From Picochlorum sp. 'celeri' (lineage: Eukaryota; Chlorophyta; Trebouxiophyceae): DNA of 64,000 bases. The stretch covers positions 1,031,501 through 1,095,500 of the forward strand of contig JAACMV010000016.1 of the NCBI GenBank assembly GCA_010909725.1. The letters are read 5' to 3'. Numbering within the stretch: position 1 is the first letter of the stretch; each line of letters starts with the position of its first letter. Both the position numbers and the translations under genes were made by a program. Shown in pieces: positions 32,043 through 41,113 of the stretch. The notes beneath the pieces are model-generated. The model was not told the origin of the DNA and did no database searches. It worked only from the letters and a program-made list of their open reading frames with translations.

Positions 32043-32774
32043 ATGGGCGATGTGAACAATGCGCCAGTACATTTTATCATACATACCAGATTTGACTTCA
32101 AAATGAATTGCATCGGCGTGAGCAAGGCAACTCGTGGTGTTTCCGCAGCAGCCCAGTGTTGTCCAAGAGCAACCAGCGGTGCACTCCCAAGATGCCACAA
32201 TGCGACTAGATCGTTGGTGGCGAAATCATCATTCATGTCTCATGATAGCGCTAGAATGCTCCGGATGAGAAAGGTTGGTGGCCAGGCACGCCTCTCTGGC
32301 AGGACAACAGCAGTGTCTCCAAGAGCTGAAATCTCCTACATTATGATCAAACCAGATGGCGTGCAGCGCGGACTTGTCGGGGAAATCATCTCTCGTTTTG
32401 AAAAGAAAGGATTCAAGCTTATTGGATTGAAGATGATGCAGTGCACAAAGGAGATTGCAGAGGAGCATTACAAGGACTTGAGCAGCAAGCCATTTTTCCC
32501 AGCCTTGGTCGAGTACATCTTGTCTGGGCCCGTGGTGTGCATGGTGTGGGAAGGTGATGGCGTGGTAAAATCTGCAAGAAAGTTGATTGGAGCAACAAAC
32601 CCTCTGGAATCCGAGCCAGGAACCATTAGAGGTGACTTTGCCATTCAGGTGGGCAGGAACGTGGTGCACGGATCTGACAGTCCAGAGAATGGAGAGCGCG
32701 AAACCGCAATTTGGTTTGGAAACGAAGGGCTTGTGTCCTGGGAGAGCACGTTGACTCCTTGGTTGATCGAGTAA
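32043..32774 (+). CDS. NDPK: Nucleoside diphosphate kinase, probably organellar
   Basis: 243 residues from ATG 32043, or 223 from ATG 32103 ([12 protein letters not shown]). The N-terminal 70-90 residues are Ser/Ala/Arg-rich like a transit peptide. The NDPK domain begins [20 protein letters not shown] and has the active-site histidine in [16 protein letters not shown]. Ring-stacking and nucleotide residues ([30 protein letters not shown]) are present. It transfers the gamma-phosphate between NTPs and NDPs. Plastid versus mitochondrial location cannot be settled by eye; most NDPK2-type plant forms are plastid. TGTAA lies at 32786-32790. Confidence 0.95.
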   Translation: MGDVNNAPVHFIIHTRFDFKMNCIGVSKATRGVSAAAQCCPRATSGALPRCHNATRSLVAKSSFMSHDSARMLRMRKVGGQARLSGRTTAVSPRAEISYIMIKPDGVQRGLVGEIISRFEKKGFKLIGLKMMQCTKEIAEEHYKDLSSKPFFPALVEYILSGPVVCMVWEGDGVVKSARKLIGATNPLESEPGTIRGDFAIQVGRNVVHGSDSPENGERETAIWFGNEGLVSWESTLTPWLIE

Positions 32775-32804
32775 TTTTGAAATTTTGTAACAACAAGAGC
32801 CAAA

Positions 32805-34442
32805 TCACAAAGGCACCGTTAGAGAGAGTAAGATCCATGCCAAGCTCCATCTATAGAGCAATAGACATGCGGCTAATGATGATATAAATACAGAGAAGGC
32901 AGCCTTGGTAGCACGAATGTCTCCAGCACGAGCTCGCCTACTGGTGGTTTTATCCTTGTGTGGAGCAGCCCACAACTCTGCCCAGTGTGCACAAAACTTC
33001 CACAACACAACCATGACGACAATCATCATGCATAGATTGCGAAAGACGCTCCACACTGTTCCGAAAGAGTACACTATTGTTTTTCCGTTCACAATGTACG
33101 AAACAGCCATGGCCTGTATTGCGAAATACAGGCCAAGAAGAGACATGAGAATCAGGACAGCTGCTCCTACTGCCGAATCCCAGGCAATACTCTTGTTCTT
33201 CTCTGCCATTACACGTGCCACTGAACGGTAGCTTTTCAGACACTGTGCAATGAATAGGAGTCCAGGGCACACCATGTACACTCCAATATCAATCACAGAG
33301 ACTGGACCTGCCAAAGCGTAGAGCGCTGTGGAGTGATGCAACCTCTCCTGAAGATTATTCAATGCTCGTATCATGCCTTCACACGTTTGCAACATTGATT
33401 TCATTCCTTCTATTTCTGATGAGAATTTTTTCGACGCTGCTTTTCTGGAGGATGTAAATTCCACAGTCAGGGCATCAATGCTTCTCTCGAGCAACAGAGC
33501 ATGGCCTCCATCAGACAGCCCGAACGCATGCTTCCCCACAAATCGAGCCAAAGATACAACCGAGGAATAATATCGCGACAATTCAGTCTCTTTGCCACGT
33601 GAACCCTTTTTCTCGGACCACACTGCCAGTTTTGGAGCAAAGAGTTCAATGCTCCTTCGTGCCACTAAAAACATGTCAAAATTGGGTACTTGTCCATTCC
33701 ATCCGTGCATTTTAATCGAAGAAGAATCCATCCAATCCACAGAACCATCCTGTATATCAACAATAATGGATTGTTGTATCTGTCCTACCCTCCTATCCTG
33801 AGGCATGATGGACAACAGGTCATCCATTGCCAGGTGGATACCTGCATACTTTGAAACATCCACATATGCAACAATCACATTCTTCGCCAGCCATTCCTGA
33901 TCTTGGAGATACCAAGAAAGCCCATGACCGACAGACATGGCCAGACTCGCCGCACTGGCCCCATCATCTGTACTGCACCTCATTGGGAACACGAGCAGAA
34001 TGCTCTCCGTCCCATCAGACCGAGTCCCTTCCACGACATCATACACATATGCCGTGCTATTATACCTACCATCACGATTCCATGCCAAACGATGCTGCCG
34101 ATTCCTCGCATCGCTCTTCCAATGCATGCCATCCCACAACACCCTCGCCTCATGCCCCACATCCACCACCATTCCTTTGTTCCGCCCCTGAGACAGTCTT
34201 GATGCCAACCGAGCTCGCAATGCAACAACCTCTGATGCTCTTGTCACTCCACACTGAGGATATGCTACCCCTAGCTGCAACGCCTTCTCATCAATACGGC
34301 CAGGATGAGCAGCAAAAGGCATGCTCATCAGTCCAGGTACAGAGCCACCCATGTACAACAATCCAATCACCAACAGCATATTCCTCTGCACCCAACCCCA
34401 TATCCGATGCAATTTCTCACTCTTCGTGGCCATTCTAAACAT
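32805..34442 (-). CDS. GAA1: GPI transamidase subunit GAA1
   Basis: Intronless, 545 residues. An N-terminal hydrophobic helix (MLLVIGLLYMGGSVPGLM) is followed by a lumenal domain (STAYVYDVVEG; KNVIVAYVDVSKYAGIHLA; VPNFDMFLVARRSIE) and several C-terminal membrane segments. The segment RALNNLQERLHHSTALYALA followed by SVIDIGVYMVCPGLLFIA closely matches the GAA1 region LNHLLERLHQSFF...VSIGLYMPAVGFLL. GAA1 is an M28-peptidase-like subunit of the ER GPI transamidase, thought to activate the GPI amine. Its length is near that of yeast and human proteins. The 3' end faces NDPK with about 30 bp between stops. Confidence 0.85.
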   Translation of the reverse strand: MFRMATKSEKLHRIWGWVQRNMLLVIGLLYMGGSVPGLMSMPFAAHPGRIDEKALQLGVAYPQCGVTRASEVVALRARLASRLSQGRNKGMVVDVGHEARVLWDGMHWKSDARNRQHRLAWNRDGRYNSTAYVYDVVEGTRSDGTESILLVFPMRCSTDDGASAASLAMSVGHGLSWYLQDQEWLAKNVIVAYVDVSKYAGIHLAMDDLLSIMPQDRRVGQIQQSIIVDIQDGSVDWMDSSSIKMHGWNGQVPNFDMFLVARRSIELFAPKLAVWSEKKGSRGKETELSRYYSSVVSLARFVGKHAFGLSDGGHALLLERSIDALTVEFTSSRKAASKKFSSEIEGMKSMLQTCEGMIRALNNLQERLHHSTALYALAGPVSVIDIGVYMVCPGLLFIAQCLKSYRSVARVMAEKNKSIAWDSAVGAAVLILMSLLGLYFAIQAMAVSYIVNGKTIVYSFGTVWSVFRNLCMMIVVMVVLWKFCAHWAELWAAPHKDKTTSRRARAGDIRATKAAFSVFISSLAACLLLYRWSLAWILLSLTVPL

Positions 34443-34518
34443 ACAAATGACTCATGTAACTCTCTGACGCATGTGTACCTAATTTTTTCAAAGAGTCAGA
34501 ATGTCAGTCGCGACCATC

Positions 34519-34743
34519 TCAAGCCATATCGCGCATGGATCTACCACTCTGCTGCTCCCTTGTAAATCTGAATTTTAATACATACAGCATGCGCTGAGAG
34601 ACCATGATCAACATGTACAATGTGGCAGGTGAGATACCATCATCGGTCCTTTCAAAGGCCGTCTCCAACCGATGGCCTTGTTCACGTTGCATCTTCTGAC
34701 CTTTTTTCGTCAACACGTGAATCGACAGTAGCCACAAAAGCAT
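34519..34743 (-). CDS. Small basic hypothetical protein, uncertain
   Basis: A 74-residue ATG-initiated frame between GAA1 and DPH3: an N-terminal hydrophobic stretch, then QREQGHRLETAFERTDDGIS, a hydrophobic helix (PATLYMLIMVSQRMLYVLKF) and a basic tail. AT-rich sequence with TATTTTAAATAAAA lies just upstream. It may be a real small membrane protein, an upstream exon of GAA1 that I could not join, or chance. Confidence 0.35.
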   Translation of the reverse strand: MLLWLLSIHVLTKKGQKMQREQGHRLETAFERTDDGISPATLYMLIMVSQRMLYVLKFRFTREQQSGRSMRDMA

Positions 34744-34788
34744 TCATAATATTTATTATTTTAAATAAAACTGATACATGACAGCAGG

Positions 34789-35073
34789 ATGACGCTGCAC
34801 GATGAGGTATGTGTGCCATGCATGATTGAACCAACAAACCACACAACGACCTCGTTGTAAACACAATGGGTATATATACAGGTTGATATTGAGGATATGG
34901 ACTGGAATGAAGAGTTGCAGGCCTTCACCTACCAGTGTCCGTGCGGTGACCTCTTTCAAATCACACCGGCTGAGTTGGCAGCTGGGGAGGATATCGCCAG
35001 GTGCCCATCATGTTCTTTATTTGTTGCAGTTGTATACGATCCTGAGGATTTTAAACAGAATTTCGCTTTCTAG
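34789..35073 (+). CDS. DPH3: DPH3, CSL zinc-finger protein of diphthamide synthesis
   Basis: A tiny two-exon gene: exon 1 34789-34806 (18 nt, MTLHDE) and exon 2 34882-35073, with a 75-bp phase-0 intron (GTATGT donor, TATACAG acceptor); 69 residues. The joined start MTLHDEVDIEDMDW matches the DPH3 start (MSTYDEIEIEDM). The CSL zinc ligands are present as YQCPCGDLFQI and ARCPSCSLFV, and the family ending VVYDPEDF is kept. DPH3 donates electrons and iron to the DPH1-DPH2 enzyme that modifies EF2 histidine, and also acts in Elongator-linked tRNA modification. TGTAA lies at 35110-35114. Confidence 0.93.
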
Positions 35074-35124
35074 TAATACCACTCTTTTCATATGAATGAA
35101 TATGCTTTGTGTAACATTTTGACA

Positions 35125-35724
35125 TCAATCATTTCCCAGCAGCATCTCCATGGCCTTGACCTCATTCCCACCACACCTGGACAGGGCATCCATCACGACC
35201 CGCTTATCGAAACCCATATCCGTCAGCCTCTGTACTTTTGACACATTGGATACCACCTGATCCCTATGCGCATATTCTACCGTCCACTCCTTTGCTGTCC
35301 TATCGAATGCTGCTTTATCACTCAGATACTGCTTGGCCACCACAGCATCCTGTGGGTTGTTGGGCTCAGGCGTACTCAACAACGCCTGAAGACTCAGCAG
35401 AGCCGTCTTGATCGTCAGAGCAGGAGTCCACTGATCCTTTAGGATATCCAAGCAAATAGCCCCACTCGCACTGCTAATATTAGGATGCCATACCTTGGTG
35501 ATGAACTTCATCTTGGGTGGCACAAACGGATACTGATCGTCCAATTCTATATCAACGTAGAACAAACCACCCTCATACGGCGTATCTGTAGGCCCCTCTA
35601 GACTCCCAATCATGTATTTAATGGACGAATCGCTCTTCAGCTCCACTGCCACCCCAGACACGCCCTTGTCCTTTTGTATATTCGAAATCTCCTTTTGCAC
35701 TCTACCCTGATCCGCTGGCCTCAT
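35125..35724 (-). CDS. Ubiquitin-conjugating enzyme E2 with C-terminal UBA (UBC27/UBE2K type)
   Basis: 199 residues from ATG 35724. The UBC fold is complete: GSLEGPTDTPYEGGLFYVDI, YPFVPPKMKFITKVWHPNIS and the active cysteine in SGAICLDILKDQWTPALTI. The C-terminal UBA domain (VQRLTDMGFDKRVVMDALSR then CGGNEVKAMEMLLG) marks the UBE2K/UBC27 class, which makes K48-linked chains. The region just upstream reads as a probable 47-bp intron in the 5' UTR (GTGAGC donor at 35778, CTGCAG acceptor ending 35732), so the longer upstream frame is not part of the protein. Confidence 0.94.
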   Translation of the reverse strand: MRPADQGRVQKEISNIQKDKGVSGVAVELKSDSSIKYMIGSLEGPTDTPYEGGLFYVDIELDDQYPFVPPKMKFITKVWHPNISSASGAICLDILKDQWTPALTIKTALLSLQALLSTPEPNNPQDAVVAKQYLSDKAAFDRTAKEWTVEYAHRDQVVSNVSKVQRLTDMGFDKRVVMDALSRCGGNEVKAMEMLLGND

Positions 35725-36062
35725 GGTGATACTGCAGTAGTAAAAATAGAATACAATGCAATGCCTTTCGTGGCTCACCAGGCCAAGAAGGCTGTTTTTC
35801 TTCCGTGTCTTGTTCTCTTCGAGAACGAATAAAACAAAGGGAGAGTGTGCTTGTCAGATTGAAACCCCCTTGAATCGCTCTTCACGTATACATGACGCGT
35901 GGCATTTCAATTCAATTCAACAGTAATTGTTGCAAGCAATGATATTATTGTTGGGTCGTCCTTTCTTTCCGTATATAGATAATTTAAGTCTCTGCTCGTA
36001 CTTGAACTCGTGTCGACTTCAAGCCATCCATCATACTCTGAAAACATTTTGATTGAGACATC

Positions 36063-36809
36063 ATGATGCCCACCACCGTCTCACAGCGACCAAGCGTCGC
36101 CCAGACGGGCATCTCTTCCTCCACAACCACACGACATGTCTGTAGAAATTTGTGTGGCCATGGGAGACCGAATACCACGATTGCCCTTTCTATAGGACAC
36201 GATAGAGATGGATTGAAATTCAGCGACGGCACATTGGGATCAAAGCTCGCAAAAGCTTCCATCACAGCAGCGGCCTTTCTGGCCATACAGTTCTCAACCA
36301 CAGGTGCAGAGGCCTTGGCCAGATGGGATGGCTCATCAGCAGCCATCGGATCCTGTCCCCTTGGAGAGGCAGGGGAGGAATGTAGGAGAGGAGAATTGGC
36401 CCAGGATGCCTTGCTCAACTACTCTCAGGTCAGCGGAAAGGATGCCAACTCTTCAAAGGTGAGTGGCAAAGCCACTGGCGTGCCTGTGTCAGACATGTCA
36501 ACATCCGCCTACGCCAAAGACACCAAAGCATTGGCCTCGGCGATCGAGTCGTATGTATCTCTCGACCCATACGATGAGCAGCGCGTGGAATTGGTTAAAA
36601 TGCTCAAGAAGGAAGGCCTGGAGTGGGTTTCCAAGTATGCCAGGGGTGGATCTGCTAGAAAAGTGTCCGCCAGAACGTTCTACATTGCAATTGATGCCAT
36701 CCAGGGACACGTAGCATCCAATGGGTATGCTCCATTCCCACGATCAAAAGCCACCAAAGTGTTGGCCGATGTCAACAAGGCCATGGCCTTGCTCGAGTCT
36801 GGAAAATAG
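36063..36809 (+). CDS. PSB27: Photosystem II assembly/repair factor Psb27
   Basis: Intronless, 248 residues. A bipartite plastid/lumen presequence is visible: a Ser/Thr-rich start, then hydrophobic ASITAAAFLAIQFSTTGAEALA ending in an A-x-A site. A segment with a possible disulfide pair (SCPLGEAGEECRRGELAQDA) comes before the Psb27 four-helix bundle, which covers YAKDTKALASAIESYV, ELVKMLKKEGLEWVSKYARG, ARTFYIAIDAIQGHVASNGY and a final helix ending AMALLESGK. Psb27 binds CP43 on the lumenal side during PSII assembly and repair. The approximately 60-residue Cys-containing linker is longer than usual. No TGTAA was seen close by. Confidence 0.85.
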   Translation: MMPTTVSQRPSVAQTGISSSTTTRHVCRNLCGHGRPNTTIALSIGHDRDGLKFSDGTLGSKLAKASITAAAFLAIQFSTTGAEALARWDGSSAAIGSCPLGEAGEECRRGELAQDALLNYSQVSGKDANSSKVSGKATGVPVSDMSTSAYAKDTKALASAIESYVSLDPYDEQRVELVKMLKKEGLEWVSKYARGGSARKVSARTFYIAIDAIQGHVASNGYAPFPRSKATKVLADVNKAMALLESGK

Positions 36810-37132
36810 ATGACGGACATGGGTTGGATCCAACCCGAATACTTGCATTCATCAGGTATGACTTGAATCGGGACACAGCATGTATGCAACAACGAGGAGG
36901 GAAAACGACGGAATTGGGAGTAACTAGTCTGTCCCTGACAAGGGTGTGACTGAGGCATTAAAGAGAGACTAAAGTCAGATTTGCCCGAAGTATGATTTGA
37001 AGATATTCATCATATATAATTATATATAATAATTGATTGTTAAACATCATACAACATCAGATGGGCCTGGACTCCGCAGGCAAATATGTCCTCAAGCCGT
37101 CAGATTTGGGATTTCGCGCAACCCATCACTCT

Positions 37133-37203
37133 CCCGTCCGGACGGGATCGATCCGCCTAGTGCATACGAGGCCATGCATGGCCATGGCCATGGCCATGCA
37201 TGG
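37133..37203. repeat. Cluster of perfect palindromes
   Basis: CCCGTCCGGACGGG (37133-37146) is a perfect 14-bp palindrome. At 37172-37203 a perfect 32-bp palindrome consists of CCATGCATGG, GCCATGGCC-type units and CCATGCATGG. Such dyads can mark transposon ends, recombinase sites or extrusion-prone DNA. Lying about 580 bp before the Fanzor ATG, they are candidates for element-linked sites. Confidence 0.55.
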
Positions 37204-37546
37204 AGTTGATATGCTGTGACAATTCCTGTCAGACTCGATTTTTTTTTTTTTTGTGAGAATTATCTCGTCCCAAACTGACGTTTGTCAACGGCATCTCGCG
37301 AAGAAACATAGCTTCGCTGTGGTAGGCTACTACAGTACCGATAGTATAGACTCGGACGACGACTGGCGTGGTCGTGCCTTTCCGACCCTTGTTCTCGTCG
37401 TCTCGTATTATCAAAGTAGTGGTAATTTCTATAGTAGAGTTTATCTTGAAATTATAATTCCATAAAAGGACCGCCGGTGCTGCTGCTGCTGGGCGTGCGG
37501 TTGGTTGTTGAGTGGAAACACCAGTTGTTGTTGTTGTTAGTTTTTT

Positions 37547-37584
37547 TGCACGGGCGTTGACCCAGCAGCTGCGATCAACGCCCG
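37547..37584. repeat. Stem-loop with 12-bp perfect arms upstream of Fanzor
   Basis: CACGGGCGTTGA (37547-37558) pairs perfectly with TCAACGCCCGTG (37573-37584) around a 14-nt loop. It is GC-rich, unlike the sequence before it, and about 200 bp from the Fanzor start. It could be part of an element end or a structured leader; its role is unknown. Confidence 0.5.
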
Positions 37585-37781
37585 TGGAGGCCGCGCACTG
37601 ATCAGCCGAGCCTGTTCGGACGGTTACAGAGACAACTATTGCACACACAAGGTACGAATCCCATACAGACACGAAGGACCACGTTTGATAGCAGGGGAGT
37701 TACGATCAGTTTCCTTGTGTAGGTGACAAAAGGACCGTGGCGCGTGTGTGAGGAGGAAGAGATAAAGATACGGTAGTGCCA

Positions 37782-40700
37782 ATGGAAAAAGGATTCGTTA
37801 ATCAAGGTCCTACCGTCGCAACATCGACGCCTGGAGGGGAGGCTCCCCACATGGTGTGTGATGACCCAACAGGGTCCAGACCTACAGGAGACCACAGGAA
37901 AGAGGCAAAATTCAGGACTGAAAAGTTAGGTCTCTATAGAAAAACACGGGGAAAACAGAGTAAATACGCGCAAGAAGTGAGGAAGGTGATAAAACCTGGA
38001 TCTCTGGGCGGGTATCAAGACCACAACCGAACGAACAAGGGACAGTGGAAGGGTATTGCTCGCACATCCAGAATCAAAGAGCTTCTGTATGACACGGCCA
38101 CGATGGTGGGCCACATATCCGTCGAAGCCACCCAAGCTGCTCACTACCACGTGTACCGATGCCTCGAGGAAGGTATTGATCTGGGGAAGATGGATTACAA
38201 CAATTTTTGGAACTACATCTTTGATGCCATCAAAGACCTCAGATATGGGGACGGCCTCAAACAGGACATCAGGACACCCCTGTACGACTCGCTCCGACAG
38301 TATGCAGAAGAGGCTCCACTACCTCAGGCAGGAGAGTCTCTGAGATGGGACGTTGACGGTCACACGGCCTGGCGTCGGCGTTGCCTCCTCGCTGCGGCGG
38401 ATGCAAAGGCTCAGAATTTGCACATTATTCTACACCACAATGCGTATCACAATCTTTGCAAGATTGTCAAGGTTCGGCTTGCACACACCTTTGGGGCACG
38501 ATACGCGGATGACTTTCGTTCTTTGGTGTCTGCCGTTGCCGTTGCTGTGTGGGAGGACGTGGATTTCCGTGATGTGAAGGAAGGGTACGACAGATTGAAG
38601 AATCTAACCGAGGAAGAGGTCCAAGACATCCAGGAGACGATCGTCACCCCTATTCGGGAGAAATTCCCGGATCAGGAAGGCCGAAAGGAAAATGCCAAGA
38701 TGATGGAATTCGTGCACTTTGTTGCGGGCGAGGTGATGGAATACAACCGCCACCGTTCTGAGCAGTCCGGCCCCGGGAGCCCACCACAGGACATCGAGTT
38801 AGTGAATATGTGTGTGGGAGAAAAACTGGCGGTGGCTATCGAGCGAGATTTGAGGAAAGGATCGCTCACCAAGAAGGCGTTTGTCCACCACGTGAAGCAT
38901 GCGCTGGACATATTCCGACAGTGTTCTGGTCCAGACGTGTTCACCACCCGCACAGACCAGGGACTCCGGGATGGGGACAACGGACCACGTGTCGTGGACC
39001 GAAACGACAGGTATCGGGGGCAAATTTTGTGTCTTCTGTCGGAGAGGATTCTGTACCAGAGTCAGAAGGGTGGTGCCGAATTCCTGAGCCAAGACCAAGT
39101 GGGTTGGATCGATGGCATCTCGTCTGAACTGCGCCTCCCTTCGTCCTTGGCCGACTACGACATGACCAAGAATGATTTTGCCGACTATATGGAGAGGGTC
39201 ATTCTGCCCAAGCTCCGCTCGTCGTTCTTGTTCGTTGCTCCGAGGAGAAGCAACGATGCAGAGGCCCCATGGGGAAAGCGAATCCAAGTGCCGTCCGTCC
39301 TCCCCCTGGCAAAGAAGAGGGCCTGTCATATCAGCATTCCGACTGCGGCTATCACCGGTCTCGCAGAGGGCCTGGCACAGGAGAGTAGTGACATTGCTAA
39401 AGCGATACACGGCCCCCGGGAGACACTGCGCGAGGCACGGCAAAGGGTGACATCAATCGAGTCGAGAATCGTGGACATGGACAAAGAAAACTGGTTGACC
39501 GACGAGCAACAGAAGGTTAAACAGGAACTTGAAGATAATAAGAAAAAAAGCAAGCTCGAATTTGAGCAGACCCCGACAGGAAAGCGGCACCGGTACAAGA
39601 AGTCTGACGAGGAAAAGAAGCTGTGCAAGGAATTGACAGACAGGAAGAACGCGTTATTGAATGGCAGCCAAGAGTACGTGGATGCTCGAGAAGAAGTGGA
39701 AAAGGCTGCGTTGCGGTATCAAGAGTGCTGTTGGACGGCCCTGTTCAATATCAAAGTCAGAAGGTGCCAAAACGGACACCAGTGGCTGTTTGGAGGGCAG
39801 CTGTCCACGGACGGTGTCGACGTGTCGATGCAGTATTATCGTCTGAAGACGGACGACGAAATTCGAGCCGACGAGGAGGAAAAGGAAAGGATAAAGGCCA
39901 GGGCGGCGGAGAAGGCGACGGGGTCTTCGACAGGAAAGCCGAGGAAGCGAAAACGAACGAGTAGGGCGGGGCCAGGCACCCCGCAGTCCTCGAATCTCTC
40001 CAGTCGAGGGAACCTGGACAGAGCAAAAGACCTGCTGGCCGCATCGCCCGACAACGCATGGGTCTTCGATCCAGGGCCCGATGGCCACGTGGGCATCAAG
40101 ATGGAGCAGGGCAAGATGAGGGAGCTCTGCCAGGAGAACAAGCGACACGGGGACTACGACCCGTTCGAGACGATGAGTCTGACCAACCACGAGATGCAAT
40201 CGCGTGCGGGCATCCTCAAACGAAAGGCGCTGGAACGGGCGTGGTCGCAGGCCAGGCCAGGCATCGGGGCATGGAAACAGGAGGCACCCACCAGAAAGGT
40301 CGGAACAGCAAGGGATATGCTGGCATTCTGCAGAATGACCAATAGCCACCTGAACACGGTGTATGGATTTTATTCCCAGAACTGTTTCCGGAGGCAAAGG
40401 TTCTCTGTGTACACGAGGACGCAACGAATGCTGGACTCCATGGTTGAACGGATCTGCGGGACGAAGGACAGGGAGGCTCAGAGCAAGACCGTGGTTGTGT
40501 TTGGGGACGCCTCGATCAACTCGGGGAAACACGGAAAACAGAGGATCTGCTTTCGGGCCCTCAAGGACCTGCTGCGGCAGAGGTGCTGTTTCATCGAGAT
40601 TGGCGAGTTCCGAAGTAGCCAATACTGCTGTGCCTGCCATGCCAAATTGGAGGACCCCCCCCGCGGTGGGGCTTCACAAGCGCTGGAAAGTACGCCGTTG

Positions 40701-40857
40701 TATGAACAATGGATGTGAGCGTGCTTTCTGGCAACGAGACGTGAATGCAGCCATCAATCTCGCCAAGTTTTTCCTGTGGGAAATCAACGGCGACGAGAAA
40801 CCAACAGTCTTCCAAAGGCCTCGGACACGAGCAGAGGAGGACATCCCCGACGTGTGA
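37782..40857 (+). CDS. Fanzor-family RNA-guided nuclease (eukaryotic TnpB-like) with a frame break
   Basis: Intronless. The main frame runs from ATG 37782 to a TGA at 40716-40718 (978 residues); the conserved C-terminus continues in the +1 frame to 40857. Residues 1-650 are helical and unrecognised, with a coiled region at 560-640. TDGVDVSMQYYR near 677 is a typical Fanzor strand, followed by a basic KPRKRKRTS stretch. RuvC-I is VFDPGPDGHVG (Asp 763). At the usual TnpB RuvC-II site the protein reads VVVFGDAS; the Fanzor-type relocated Glu is in IGEFRSSQYC (Glu 942). The zinc finger opens with YCCACH. After the break at the C8 run 40655-40662 the other frame supplies CMNNGC and QRDVNAAINLAKF (RuvC-III Asp, codon 40738-40740). 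Fanzors cut DNA guided by an omega-like RNA usually encoded near the gene's 3' end. As assembled it should be inactive unless a +1 shift or assembly error applies. Confidence 0.88.
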
Positions 40858-41113
40858 TACAACGGAAAACACTACAGTCACATAGCTACATGCATATGAT
40901 GTATAATATAAATATTATCATAAGGAAATAAAAAGAAAAGAAATAAAAAGAAAAAGGCAAGGAAAGACCTCATACGCTGTGTGCGGAGAGAGAAACAGAG
41001 GGACAACAACGATACCGAATCGTGTCTTGTTTCATACTCCCACAGAGTCGATCTGGTCGGTGGATAGAGTCTTTTGTATCTTATTATATTAATGTAGTGA
41101 TATTGAGAGGAAT
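40858..41113. other. Region 3' of Fanzor, candidate guide-RNA and alpha-COP promoter zone
   Basis: AT-rich and A-rich. It contains a near-palindrome ATAATATAAATATTAT in 40899-40920 and a 15-bp tandem duplication (GAAATAAAAAGAAAA twice, 40925-40954). In characterised Fanzors the guide RNA overlaps the 3' end and 3' UTR of the gene, so this is where one would be looked for. The right end of the element and the alpha-COP promoter must both fall here. Confidence 0.4.

Larger units (their letters stand above)
36810..37781. other. Non-coding region upstream of the Fanzor gene
   Basis: About 970 bp without a supported gene. It starts AT-rich (AT dinucleotide runs near 37010-37035) and becomes GC-richer toward the Fanzor start. 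It contains clustered palindromes (37133-37203), a T12 run near 37240 and a strong stem-loop (37547-37584). A minus-strand frame 37229-37672 has no domain features. The left end of the mobile element probably lies within it; I could not identify terminal repeats. Confidence 0.5.

Noticed and set aside
33827..34438. 203-codon frame antisense to GAA1
   Set aside because: His/Pro-rich mirror of the GAA1 coding strand; GAA1 motifs explain the locus.
35725..35778. N-terminal extension of the UBC27-like E2
   Set aside because: The extra residues are hydrophobic noise and match a 5'-UTR intron with GTGAGC and CTGCAG borders.
37229..37672. 147-codon minus-strand frame upstream of Fanzor
   Set aside because: Low-complexity Thr/Ala/Lys content, no domain, and runs across the stem-loop; probably a by-product of GC-rich non-coding sequence.
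39654..40640. 328-codon antisense frame inside the Fanzor
   Set aside because: Antisense shadow of a GC-rich coding region; no recognisable motifs.
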